NCBI RefSeq assembly: GCF_009905605.1
Contig: NZ_JAAAKZ010000008.1
Location: 62,001-126,000, forward strand
DNA from: Runella sp. CRIBMP
Lineage (GTDB): Bacteria; Bacteroidota; Bacteroidia; Cytophagales; Spirosomataceae
Direction: 5' to 3'
Length of the DNA: 64,000 nucleotides
Shown here: in pieces, positions 25,393-33,436 of the stretch
Numbering within the stretch: the first letter of the stretch is position 1
Layout: the number at the start of each line of letters is the position of its first letter
Position numbers and translations under genes: made by a program
The notes under the pieces: generated by a model
What the model saw: only the letters and a program-made list of their open reading frames with translations
What the model was told of the DNA's origin: nothing
The model's database searches: none

Positions 25393-26748
25393 TTAATAAT
25401 TAAGTTGGCCAAGGGCACGTTGTACGTCAATTTTATTGGAAAGCACTTGATAAAGCGCGTTGTAATAATTGATGCGAGCCAGTCGTAAATCAGTCTCCGA
25501 AGCGATGACCTCGAGGTAGGTTTTGATGCCCGACCGGTATTGCAGTTGAATGATGTCGTAGACTTCGCGCGCCAATTCCATGTTTTCTTTTTGGGTAAGC
25601 AAATTGGTCAAGCTCCCTTTATAACTGCCCAAAGCCCGCACATATTCGGCGTTGACGTTGAGTTGCAGGCGTTTAATGTCCAAATCAATGCGTTTGAGCT
25701 GCCACTCGGCGGTGTTGGTATTAATCTTGCGTTTTCCTCCTTGATAAATAGGAAACGAAAGCGTAATGGCTGCAAATGAATTGGGGAAATTTTTGGAGTA
25801 CAAATCCAAAAACTGATTGTTTTGAAAGTTCAAATTGTAGGCTCCGTTGGCCGCTACCGTAGGTAAATAGCTCCATTTGGTGTATTGATAATTATACTCT
25901 AATAAGCGCTTTTGGGTATTCAGCAACTGATATTCAATGCGGGACGTGTATTCGGCATTTTGGAGGGTATCCAAAAAAAGCTCACGTTCCATTTGCAGGC
26001 TGTCGTACTGAAGATTTAGCTCCTGCGCTTTCGGATACGCCATCAAGGATTTGAGGTGTTCAATTTTTCCTTTCAGAATTTCCTCATTGCCTTTCTTCGA
26101 TGCTTTGGTATTATTGAGCGAAATCAGCGCCCGTTTGTAGTCAATTTTATCGGCAACGCCCGCTTTGTACTGATTTTGCGCATCTTTCAGGCTGCGCTCT
26201 AGCCGCACAATGTCTTCGTTGGCCACGTCGATTTGTTGCTTGGTGGTCAAAACATCATAAAAGGCTTTGGAGACATCGACGGCCAAATCGGTTTTGTTGG
26301 AAGATGTTAGTTGATTGGCCTGCAATCGTACCTCGTTTTGGGTGCGCCGAGCCAAAAGCACGTCGCGGTTAAAGAGTGGTTGCGACACCGTAAACTGCCC
26401 CGCCGAGATATTACTAACACCTAACTTGACGGGATTGCCGCCAATGATGCTGGTTTGGACAATAAAGTTGTGTTGAAGGTTGTAATTGAAGTTGATTTGC
26501 GGATACCAATCAGCGAGTCGGCTTTTGATGTTGTTTTCGGTAATGCGCTCATCAATCACCGATTGTTGAATGGCGGGCTGATTTTTCAGAGCGTATTTCA
26601 CGACCTCTTCTAAGGTGGCTTTTTCCAAGGTTCCGCCGTCGACCGATGCCTGCGATTGTGCCCAAAGCAGGCTGGAAGGCGGAGACAGGAATGTAACGGT
26701 AATCAGCGCTAAAAAAAACTTTTTATCTGATTTTGACCAATAACTCAT
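25393..26748 (-). CDS. TolC-like outer-membrane efflux channel
   Basis: A 451-residue outer-membrane efflux protein with an N-terminal signal peptide (FFLALITVTFLSPPSSLLWAQ). The two repeated halves each contain long helical coiled-coil segments (for instance YALKNQPAIQQSVIDERI and LLNTQKRLLEYNYQYTKW) as in TolC/OprM. It supplies the exit duct of the RND pump encoded behind it. As the first gene of the operon it is preceded by a 513-bp region without a clear regulator. The first Met of the frame gives a slightly charged leader before the hydrophobic core, acceptable for a signal peptide. Confidence 0.9.
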   Translation of the reverse strand: MSYWSKSDKKFFLALITVTFLSPPSSLLWAQSQASVDGGTLEKATLEEVVKYALKNQPAIQQSVIDERITENNIKSRLADWYPQINFNYNLQHNFIVQTSIIGGNPVKLGVSNISAGQFTVSQPLFNRDVLLARRTQNEVRLQANQLTSSNKTDLAVDVSKAFYDVLTTKQQIDVANEDIVRLERSLKDAQNQYKAGVADKIDYKRALISLNNTKASKKGNEEILKGKIEHLKSLMAYPKAQELNLQYDSLQMERELFLDTLQNAEYTSRIEYQLLNTQKRLLEYNYQYTKWSYLPTVAANGAYNLNFQNNQFLDLYSKNFPNSFAAITLSFPIYQGGKRKINTNTAEWQLKRIDLDIKRLQLNVNAEYVRALGSYKGSLTNLLTQKENMELAREVYDIIQLQYRSGIKTYLEVIASETDLRLARINYYNALYQVLSNKIDVQRALGQLNY

Positions 26749-27261
26749 TCAGGGTAAAAATTATGAAAGTAAGAGGAAATTGAAAGATATTTAGGCGGTG
26801 CGAAGCTCGGATACTTCAAGAACCGTTGGGAAAAAAATGGAGTAAAAAAACGGAAGAATCGGCAGAATAATGACTTCTACCCCTCGCTCTCCAGTACGTG
26901 ATAGCAGGAGCGAAGATGTATACGGGCAATGTTCTCATAGTGTTTAAATTCTTAAATGACCGGACTATATTTCTTTCTGATTGCCTGTTAAATAGGATAA
27001 AACCAATGGACTTTTTAGAAAGTGTAACGAGTCATTCGGGACGTTAAGAAAGTTGTGATGGTGTGGATAGTAACGCAATGGGTATAAGCTATAAAACAAT
27101 AATTTTTTAAAAGCGTTCACACTTGAGGCAGATATGGAGGACGCAGAAAGAATAATTTTCAAGCATGAAAGGCTTGCTGATTGGCGTAGAAATGGGCAAA
27201 TAATCTTTAACATTGAACAAATGTTTTTCTAAACCTGATTCACACAATCCTTCGAAGTTGT
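26749..27261. other. 513-bp intergenic region with a possible gene remnant
   Basis: No complete gene is recognised. On the plus strand there are short coding-like stretches: MDFLESVTSHSGR ending in a stop around 27005-27050, and an open piece ending at 27232 that includes MEDAERIIFKHERLADW from 27134. They are in different frames and could be the remains of one decayed gene, or chance. A minus-strand frame over the same bases (26965-27213) has unnatural composition and is probably not real. Confidence 0.3.
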
Positions 27262-28161
27262 ATGAAAAAAGCCCTTTTTATGATTCGCCCGTACCTAATG
27301 TTTTGTCTCCTGACGATGTGGGTAGGCAGTGCCGTGTATGGGCAAGCACCAAAGCGTTCTATCAAGAAACTCCTCAGCACCAAAGGCTTGGTGGCCTTGT
27401 GGGATTTTAAAGAACAGGAGGGACAGCCTAGAAAGGCCTGGGGCATGGAAGATTATCCATTACAAGAGCAAAACGGCACACTGCCTCGCATCAACGAAGG
27501 GCCGTTGTCGGGCTATTCGGCGCTTTTTGGTAACAAGGCTTTTCTTTCGCTGCCCAATGCGGAAATCGGCAAGCTTAATATTTATGGTAAAAATCAAGGA
27601 GTGACTGTGGTGGCCTGGGTCAAGTGGACGGGAGAACAAACGGGATTTGTGGGAGGGATTTGGAACGAATACCAAGACGGGGGCAAACGGCAGTATGGGC
27701 TGTTTGTGTCGTTGCCGTATTACAACGGTCGAAATCAGGTTTGCGGGCATATTTCCTTCACTGGCAAACCTACGCCGCCGTTTCCGTATTCCATTGATTA
27801 TTCAGCGAGTGAACAGACCGTGCCCGCCAATGAGTGGTGCTGCGTTGCTTTTACGTACGATGGGCAATACATTCGCTCGTATTTTAACGGTATTTTCAAA
27901 GCACGTACGCCCGAACTCATCGACCATACCAAAGGCTTTGAGGGCTACCCCGAGGGTTTGACCCAGTCCAAAAATCCGTATTACTTTCCCGATGGCATGG
28001 GCAACAACGGTTCTGATTTTACCGTGGGGGCGGTGCTGCTTAAAGCGGGAATGGGTAATTTTTTTAAGGGACAAATCGGCGGATTAGCTGTTTTTGACCG
28101 CGCATTGAGCAATGCCAAACTGAAAAAGTTATCTACAGCTTTTTTGGAAGTGGGGTATTAA
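27262..28161 (+). CDS. Secreted LamG/concanavalin-like domain protein
   Basis: A 299-residue protein with signal peptide (MIRPYLMFCLLTMWVGSAVYGQ after a short leader) and one LamG-like beta-sandwich. The features are LVALWDFKEQEG near the start, FGNKAFLSLPN, VTVVAWVKWTG, EWCCVAFTYDGQYIRSYFNG and GQIGGLAVFDRALSNAKL at the end. Such domains bind carbohydrates or serve as jelly-roll modules of secreted enzymes; no catalytic domain is attached here. It may therefore be a surface or periplasmic binding protein. It converges with the DUF4833 gene (7 bp between stops). The Met at the third residue group (MIRPYL) is an alternative start. Confidence 0.8.
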   Translation: MKKALFMIRPYLMFCLLTMWVGSAVYGQAPKRSIKKLLSTKGLVALWDFKEQEGQPRKAWGMEDYPLQEQNGTLPRINEGPLSGYSALFGNKAFLSLPNAEIGKLNIYGKNQGVTVVAWVKWTGEQTGFVGGIWNEYQDGGKRQYGLFVSLPYYNGRNQVCGHISFTGKPTPPFPYSIDYSASEQTVPANEWCCVAFTYDGQYIRSYFNGIFKARTPELIDHTKGFEGYPEGLTQSKNPYYFPDGMGNNGSDFTVGAVLLKAGMGNFFKGQIGGLAVFDRALSNAKLKKLSTAFLEVGY

Positions 28162-28168
28162 GCCACCT

Positions 28169-28735
28169 TTAAACAGGCTTGATGCGTTGAGTCAGGGTTT
28201 TACCCGTTGCTATTTCAGTTCCTTTTAACTCAATATAAAGAACATTTGGCGACCAAAATGAGCCACCATCGATGCGGATAAATACCCGGCTCAGAACGCA
28301 TTCTTTTTTATTGATTGCGGTATATACCTGATATTGGTTTTGGGCGTCTTTTTTCAACAAAAGCGGTAGTTTAGAATAAGCCACCGAGCGCAATTCGTAG
28401 CGGTCGTTTCCCGTCGACTTTACGTTGATTCCGTAGGCAAATTTTCGTTGAATGTAGTTCAGATCTTTACGCATTCCTCCCTCCGGATAGCGAATCCAAA
28501 ATGCATGAACGGGGTCTTCTGTTTCTAATTTCCCGTTTTTGTCCACATTGATTTCGTAACAAATCGTGTTGGTATTAGGGTCGCGCTGGATATAAAACAG
28601 GAGTCCTTTGATTCCGTTGGGTACGGGAAAGCTCTCGGGGTCGGGGAGTGGTGCTTTATCGGTGCTACTGTTGGGCGTCGAAAACGATAAAAGTAGCGGG
28701 GCAACAAGCAACCACAAAATAATTGAAAGTTTCAT
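28169..28735 (-). CDS. DUF4833-like secreted protein
   Basis: A 188-residue protein with signal peptide (MKLSIILWLLVAPLLLSFS). The body has features I associate with DUF4833: FPVPNGIKGLLFYIQRDPNT, NTICYEINVDKNGKL, VHAFWIRYPEGG and LNYIQRKFAYGI. The family is common in Bacteroidota and its function is unknown; the fold is probably beta-rich and exported. The gene is 26 bp downstream of the PfkB kinase gene on the same strand, so co-transcription is possible, but a link to the lipid genes further upstream is only positional. Confidence 0.7.
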   Translation of the reverse strand: MKLSIILWLLVAPLLLSFSTPNSSTDKAPLPDPESFPVPNGIKGLLFYIQRDPNTNTICYEINVDKNGKLETEDPVHAFWIRYPEGGMRKDLNYIQRKFAYGINVKSTGNDRYELRSVAYSKLPLLLKKDAQNQYQVYTAINKKECVLSRVFIRIDGGSFWSPNVLYIELKGTEIATGKTLTQRIKPV

Positions 28736-28761
28736 GACTATAGTTTACTGCAAAAACAACT

Positions 28762-29697
28762 TTAAACGACCGAAGACCACGCCTCTGCCCATGAAAAAAC
28801 CTTTTCGTACCCCTCATGAGTTCCATAAGCAAGCACTTTTTCAACTTTGGTGAAATCGCCCGAGAAAGGACCAGAAGCTTCGATATTGATGGTAGCCATG
28901 GCTGCCCCAAACTCTCCGGCTTCTTCCACGTCGGCACCGGCTATCTTTTTGGATAAATAGCCCGCCATGTACGTATCGCCGCAACCCGTGGCGTCCACTA
29001 CTTTTGTGGGTGTAAAAGCGGGGATTTTATGAAAGCGATTATCGGTATAAATCACCGAGCCGTGGCTGCCAAGGGTGATGATTACTTCTTTAACGCCCAT
29101 ATCGGCCAAGTATTTGGCACCTTCTTGCACCTTACTTTTTCCTGTCAATACCTCCATTTCAAACTCATTGGCTTTCAGAATGCTCACGTGCGGCAGCGCC
29201 TCTTTTTTGTCGGCCCAGTCTTTGTAAAGCACCTTTTTGTCTTTAACGTACCGCAAATACCCCTGAATATCCAGCGAAACCATGCCTTTGGTGGCGAGTA
29301 GTTTTAATAGTTCCAAGGAGATGTCGTCTGAAAGTAAAGGCCCTAAATGGTAGATTTTGGCGGTAATATCGGGCATGACCGGAACATCAAACGGGGAGGC
29401 TTTTTGCAATACGTTTTGTTCGCGGTGGTTTTGATTTTCGGGGTAAATGTTTTCAAAATACACCGAGTGCTCGCTGGGCAATGCATATACTTCAATACCT
29501 GATTTGCGAAGGTCGGCAACCACTCCCAACTCACTCGTTGCCAAAGCCGTGACCAAAGCATAGTCTAATTGTGCCTTTTGGATGGCTTTGGAAAAATAAA
29601 AAGAAGTGCCTCCCGGCATATATTTGACCGAGTGGGGTGTCACGACTTTATCAAGCGTGATGTGCCCGATGGTGCATATATCGTACATACTCTTCAA
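28762..29697 (-). CDS. PfkB family carbohydrate/nucleoside kinase
   Basis: A 311-residue ribokinase-like enzyme. The N-terminal PGGTSFYFSKAIQ matches the substrate-binding Gly-Gly motif, and DATGCGDTYMAGYL near residues 235-247 is the PfkB signature with the catalytic base Asp at about 241. Family members phosphorylate sugars, nucleosides or cyclitols such as myo-inositol. Position at the end of the lipid-headgroup cluster (129 bp after the HAD gene, same strand) makes a polyol such as inositol or glycerol-like alcohol an attractive but unproven substrate. The start at 29697 (MKSMYDICTIGH) could also be the second Met. Confidence 0.85.
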   Translation of the reverse strand: MKSMYDICTIGHITLDKVVTPHSVKYMPGGTSFYFSKAIQKAQLDYALVTALATSELGVVADLRKSGIEVYALPSEHSVYFENIYPENQNHREQNVLQKASPFDVPVMPDITAKIYHLGPLLSDDISLELLKLLATKGMVSLDIQGYLRYVKDKKVLYKDWADKKEALPHVSILKANEFEMEVLTGKSKVQEGAKYLADMGVKEVIITLGSHGSVIYTDNRFHKIPAFTPTKVVDATGCGDTYMAGYLSKKIAGADVEEAGEFGAAMATINIEASGPFSGDFTKVEKVLAYGTHEGYEKVFSWAEAWSSVV

Positions 29698-29825
29698 TGA
29701 TTTGGTGTCAGTATTTTTGTAAAAATGCGTCGAAGCTAAATCTTAAAAAGTAAGCAATCAGAATGATGAATTTACAATAAAATCATTTAACTACCTATCT
29801 TTTAATTGTTTAACTTCATTGGTGC

Positions 29826-30536
29826 TTAACTTATTAATTTCGTAACCTCCTCAGGTACCAATGCAAAATCATGGATTTCGGCATCGGCGACGGAGTCAGT
29901 TTTGGCAGTTGTTTCTTCCCAACCTTGTACATTTAGCCAGATTGTTTTGCAGCCGATTTCGTGCGCTGGAACAATGTCTTTGCTGTATGAGTCGCCAATG
30001 ACGACGCAGGCTTCGGCGGGCAATTGTAACGCGTCTACGCCGAGTTGATAAATGGCTGGATTAGGCTTTCTTACGCCCACCACGGCCGATTCTACCACGG
30101 CGTTGAAATACGCGGCAATTCCAAAATCATTTAAAACGCTATTGATATTTCCGTAAAAATTAGAAACCATCACCAGCGGATACTGCTTTGCAAGTTGCGC
30201 TAAAACGGGAGCGGCCTGCGCCACCGTTGTTTTGGCAAAAAGATGACAGTCTGTTGCAATCAGCTCAATGCTTTCAGGATTAACCCGAAAACCGTTGTCT
30301 TTTAAAAACTGAAACTGTTGCTCCACCTTGAGCCGTAAGGTATCTAAAAAAGTATGCTCAGGTTTCACAATCGGATGAATCGCCAAGGCTCTCTCCCCAA
30401 ATGAGTACGCTTTTGAAAATGTTTCTTGGTCAATTTGTACCCCGTATTCTTGGTAACTGTTCCACAATACACCGCCCCAATGCAATCCGTTGGTGTCGAT
30501 TGTGCCACCGTAGTCCAGCAAAACTCCTTTTATCAT
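29826..30536 (-). CDS. HAD-superfamily hydrolase with atypical motif I
   Basis: A 236-residue HAD protein with a cap-domain insertion. Motif I is LLDYGGT (residues 6-12): the nucleophile Asp8 is present, but the usual second Asp two positions later, the general acid/base, is Gly10. Motif II (VMVSNFYGN), the motif III Lys in GVRKPNPAIY and motif IV GDSYSKDI are present. HAD enzymes usually dephosphorylate small phosphates. The replaced Asp means it may be slow, use another acid, or have a non-phosphatase role. It lies 44 bp behind the LPG-synthase-like membrane gene in the headgroup cluster, where a lipid-phosphate or polyol-phosphate phosphatase would fit. Confidence 0.85.
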   Translation of the reverse strand: MIKGVLLDYGGTIDTNGLHWGGVLWNSYQEYGVQIDQETFSKAYSFGERALAIHPIVKPEHTFLDTLRLKVEQQFQFLKDNGFRVNPESIELIATDCHLFAKTTVAQAAPVLAQLAKQYPLVMVSNFYGNINSVLNDFGIAAYFNAVVESAVVGVRKPNPAIYQLGVDALQLPAEACVVIGDSYSKDIVPAHEIGCKTIWLNVQGWEETTAKTDSVADAEIHDFALVPEEVTKLIS

Positions 30537-30580
30537 AAACGATTTACTTTAAATAATGGGTGACAGATAAACCAAAAAAA

Positions 30581-31618
30581 TCATAATTTATTTGAAACGG
30601 TTTCCAGCGCAGTTTCTTTGCCCACTGATTGAACGTTTGTACGTTGGAGCAAAAGCAGCCCAATGCCTATCCACACCAACTCCCTGATACGCACCACGAT
30701 ACCGATAAAAAGGCCCGTTGCGGCGGGCATTCCGATGCTCTGCAACGCCAGCGCCAACCCCCCTTCCCGGGTGCCGAGCTGCATCGGAAAGAAAAAAATC
30801 AGGTTGGCAAACAACGAAGAACCTGAGCTAACAATCAGCGATTCTGTGATCGACATATCCAATCCTACGGCCTGGGCCGTAAAGTAAATCTCGGCGCACC
30901 CTACCACCCGGGCCGCAAATTCTAGCCCCAGCGAAGCGTAAAAACGCGGTTTTCGTTCGGCGTAGAGAATGCGGATTTGTTCGTCGATTTCGTGCAATGC
31001 GTCAATTTTTTCGGCCATAAAGCCCTTTACTATTTTATTGACGAAGTACATTTTTTCTAACAATCGAAATGTACTGACCGTGAAGCCGCGTTGGTAGACG
31101 CGAATAAACCAAAAGCCCAGCACCAAACCCACCACCAACATAACGCCACAACCCGCGAGCATCAGCGTACTCAGCGGAACAAAAGCCACGATGAGCACAA
31201 TCGACGCCAACCAAAACAACACGTGCGAAAACATGTGCATCAGGCTGTACAACAACACCGACGACGTGGCCTTGCGCACACCCAGCGCGGGTTTGAGCAA
31301 CATGATGCGGTACGGCTCGCCGCCCAGCGCCACAAATGGCGTAATGTAATTGATAACGTAACCCGTAATTGTCAGTCGAAGCACCGACCAAAAGGAAAGG
31401 TTGCTTGCGGGCAATTGTGGATCTTCAATGATAGCCTTAAAGGCAAAAGCATTCAGAACATAAATCACCAACCAGCTGCCAATGACGGGAATAAACCAAA
31501 AACCCATTTTTTTGATATTGGCCCCAATAACATCAAGCCCCATGCCATAAATCATATAGCCCAGAAAAATGACGCCCAGCACCAAAAATAGGGCTTTGTA
31601 TATCGTCGTACTCTTCAC
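30581..31618 (-). CDS. LPG-synthase-like (UPF0104) integral membrane protein
   Basis: About 345 residues with eight or so membrane helices, matching the flippase-like half of lysylphosphatidylglycerol synthases (MprF N-terminal domain, UPF0104). Examples are the segments GFWFIPVIGSWLVIYVLNAFAFKA, GYVINYITPFVALGGEPYRI, and SGSSLFANLIFFFPMQLGTREGGLAL. The TPFVALGGEPYR and GTREGG motifs are characteristic. The catalytic aminoacyl-transfer domain of MprF is absent, so the likely role is lipid flipping or export. I favour GTG at 31618 (MKSTTIYKALF after initiation), one base behind the upstream stop; a TTG at 31630 would overlap that gene by 11 bp. Tight coupling with the CDP-alcohol phosphatidyltransferase suggests it moves that enzyme's product. 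Confidence 0.85.
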   Translation of the reverse strand: MKSTTIYKALFLVLGVIFLGYMIYGMGLDVIGANIKKMGFWFIPVIGSWLVIYVLNAFAFKAIIEDPQLPASNLSFWSVLRLTITGYVINYITPFVALGGEPYRIMLLKPALGVRKATSSVLLYSLMHMFSHVLFWLASIVLIVAFVPLSTLMLAGCGVMLVVGLVLGFWFIRVYQRGFTVSTFRLLEKMYFVNKIVKGFMAEKIDALHEIDEQIRILYAERKPRFYASLGLEFAARVVGCAEIYFTAQAVGLDMSITESLIVSSGSSLFANLIFFFPMQLGTREGGLALALQSIGMPAATGLFIGIVVRIRELVWIGIGLLLLQRTNVQSVGKETALETVSNKL

Positions 31619-31619
31619 G

Positions 31620-32567
31620 TTAAGACACAATTTTTTGGTAAAAATGACGGCTGACTTTCTCCTGACTCACGCACATGTAAATGAGAATGGGGTTCAGAAT
31701 AAAGATGTCGAATAGAAAATAAATCCAGGCTTGGTCGATAAACAACCACAAAAACAGAAATAAAACCCGCGTGTTGAACTGAATAATATTGGTATATTTC
31801 ATCAGGGGCTTATTTTGTGCTCTAAACTCGGTAATAAGCCATTCGGGTAATCCTGAGCTATATTTTTCGCGTACTACACCCAATAATTTTTGCAGATTGG
31901 GCGAGAAGCTTTCCTGCATTTTGGTATAGTTTAAGTAAAATCTTGCGACCAGTTTCATGCCGAAGTTTTTACCCCACGTAAGCGTGTCGTATTCTTTCTG
32001 CAACTCGCGGCTGTTGTCCAGTTCGCTGCCAGAAGTGCCTTTTATAAAGAACAAATGCACGTTGCGGTAGTAATCGGCCATTGCTGATTGCACCACGTGC
32101 GAAGCCCCCGCTACCACGCCCGGTACCCAAATAAACGCGCTCCAACCTTCGTTTTGGCTCCGTAAACAAATGGCAACGTGAATGGCAATAAACCAAAAGT
32201 CCCCTGCCGCTCCGTCTAAGATGCGTCCTAGTCGGCTCTTGTTGTTGGTCATGCGGGCCAGCTGTCCGTCGGCACTGTCGAGAGAGTTGGCAAAAACCAA
32301 CAACAACATTCCGATAACGTTTATCCACAGTTCTTGGTAATAGAAAAGAATTCCTGCCGCTACGCCAAAAAAGATGCTGACAATGGTAACGGGATTGGGC
32401 GTAATGCCAACTTTGGCGCAAAAAAGGGCAATTTGATAGCCAATGGGCCGATAAAACCAAATATCAATCTGCTCTTCGGTATCGCTTGATTTCAGTGAAT
32501 TTTCAAAAGCACTGCTTTTGGGCTCTTCCTTTTTTTCGGTGGGTATTTTTTTTGTCAAATTTTCCAT
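31620..32567 (-). CDS. CDP-alcohol phosphatidyltransferase family enzyme
   Basis: A 315-residue membrane enzyme with an approximately 35-residue charged N-terminal extension. The family signature is present: D97-x2-D100-G101-x2-A104-R105, then G114-x3-D118. The final Asp follows at 123, a spacing of four residues instead of the usual three. Multiple membrane helices surround it. These enzymes join an alcohol to a CDP-activated lipid, or a CDP-activated alcohol to a lipid alcohol, releasing CMP. Here the upstream coupled genes encode a nucleotidyltransferase and an ATP-grasp enzyme (TGATG overlap at 32567). A CDP-activated headgroup made by the nucleotidyltransferase is therefore plausible, with diacylglycerol or ceramide as acceptor. 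Confidence 0.88.
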   Translation of the reverse strand: MENLTKKIPTEKKEEPKSSAFENSLKSSDTEEQIDIWFYRPIGYQIALFCAKVGITPNPVTIVSIFFGVAAGILFYYQELWINVIGMLLLVFANSLDSADGQLARMTNNKSRLGRILDGAAGDFWFIAIHVAICLRSQNEGWSAFIWVPGVVAGASHVVQSAMADYYRNVHLFFIKGTSGSELDNSRELQKEYDTLTWGKNFGMKLVARFYLNYTKMQESFSPNLQKLLGVVREKYSSGLPEWLITEFRAQNKPLMKYTNIIQFNTRVLFLFLWLFIDQAWIYFLFDIFILNPILIYMCVSQEKVSRHFYQKIVS

Positions 32568-33436
32568 CAGGCAGCTATGGTAAATTGTTGAAAAATGGCT
32601 TGGGCAATCGACTCAGCGGCGTCTTGACGGCACGGAGCGAAGCTTGGCCAGTCGTTGAGGTCAATGATGTGAAACCGTCCGTCTTTTCCCACGATGGCAT
32701 CCCCACCATACACGTGTACATCGAGGGCTTCGGCTGATGCATTGGCGGCTTTGCGGAGCGCATCCTCATCAAAAGGATAGTACAGCGACTTGCCGTTGAT
32801 GTTTTCATAATCGGCGTATTTGTGGTGGTTGTTGGCGTACGGATAAAACCAATAGAAAAAATCGGTGTTGCGTACGGCATAAAACTTCACCAAATCGCCC
32901 ATCAAATGCTCAGAAATGACAGCGTCGGGAATATCCCGGAGCGCGTATTCACGCAATATCTCCCGGGCTTCGTCGGCGCTTGCCGCAAAGGTCACGTCTT
33001 CTTTGTGAATGGCGTGAAAATCACCGCGCTTGATCCAAAACCCTTTGCCGGGAAGTTGCTCAAAAACATCATTTCCAGTGTAGGAAGTGGGCACAATAAA
33101 ACTTTTGGGATATGGAATGCCGTTTTCGACCAGTCCTTTGGTCATATTTGTTCTAAAACATTTTTCGATTCCAAAACCCGAATTGACAACTACTTTTCCC
33201 GCCAATTCCAACTCCTGCAATTTTTTCACTACTTCTTTCTGCCGGGCCATGGTAAAAATAAAACGTTGCTCAATCGTCTGTTTTTGCAGAAACTCATCTT
33301 CGCAACAGATGCTTACCGTGCATCCCATTCGTTGGAGTGCTTGGGCGGTTAATGAAAAAATGGCGTCATCATTTCCGATATGATTGGGGGAAAACTTCTT
33401 GTTTCGGTGTACTCCCAGTAATTCAAATGTATCCAT
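32567..33436 (-). CDS. ATP-grasp-like enzyme of the lipid headgroup operon
   Basis: A 289-residue protein with an ATP-grasp-type layout: an N-terminal alpha/beta domain (to about residue 105), a GFWIKRGDFHAIHKEDV segment as the first nucleotide-binding strand-loop, VISEHLMGDLVKFYAV as the second, and a C-terminal metal-binding region GGDAIVGKDGRFHIIDLNDWP with the Asp/Asn ligands. ATP-grasp enzymes ligate a carboxylate to an amine or other nucleophile through an acyl phosphate, but kinase activity (as in inositol polyphosphate kinases of this fold) is also known. It overlaps by one base with the genes on both sides (TAATG and TGATG), so it almost certainly acts in the same pathway. Substrate unknown. 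Confidence 0.78.
   Translation of the reverse strand: MDTFELLGVHRNKKFSPNHIGNDDAIFSLTAQALQRMGCTVSICCEDEFLQKQTIEQRFIFTMARQKEVVKKLQELELAGKVVVNSGFGIEKCFRTNMTKGLVENGIPYPKSFIVPTSYTGNDVFEQLPGKGFWIKRGDFHAIHKEDVTFAASADEAREILREYALRDIPDAVISEHLMGDLVKFYAVRNTDFFYWFYPYANNHHKYADYENINGKSLYYPFDEDALRKAANASAEALDVHVYGGDAIVGKDGRFHIIDLNDWPSFAPCRQDAAESIAQAIFQQFTIAA

Noticed and set aside
26965-27213. 82-codon minus-strand frame in the gap before the LamG gene
   Set aside because: Composition is unnatural (Ser/Leu/His-rich), no leader or neighbour support, and the opposite strand looks more coding-like.
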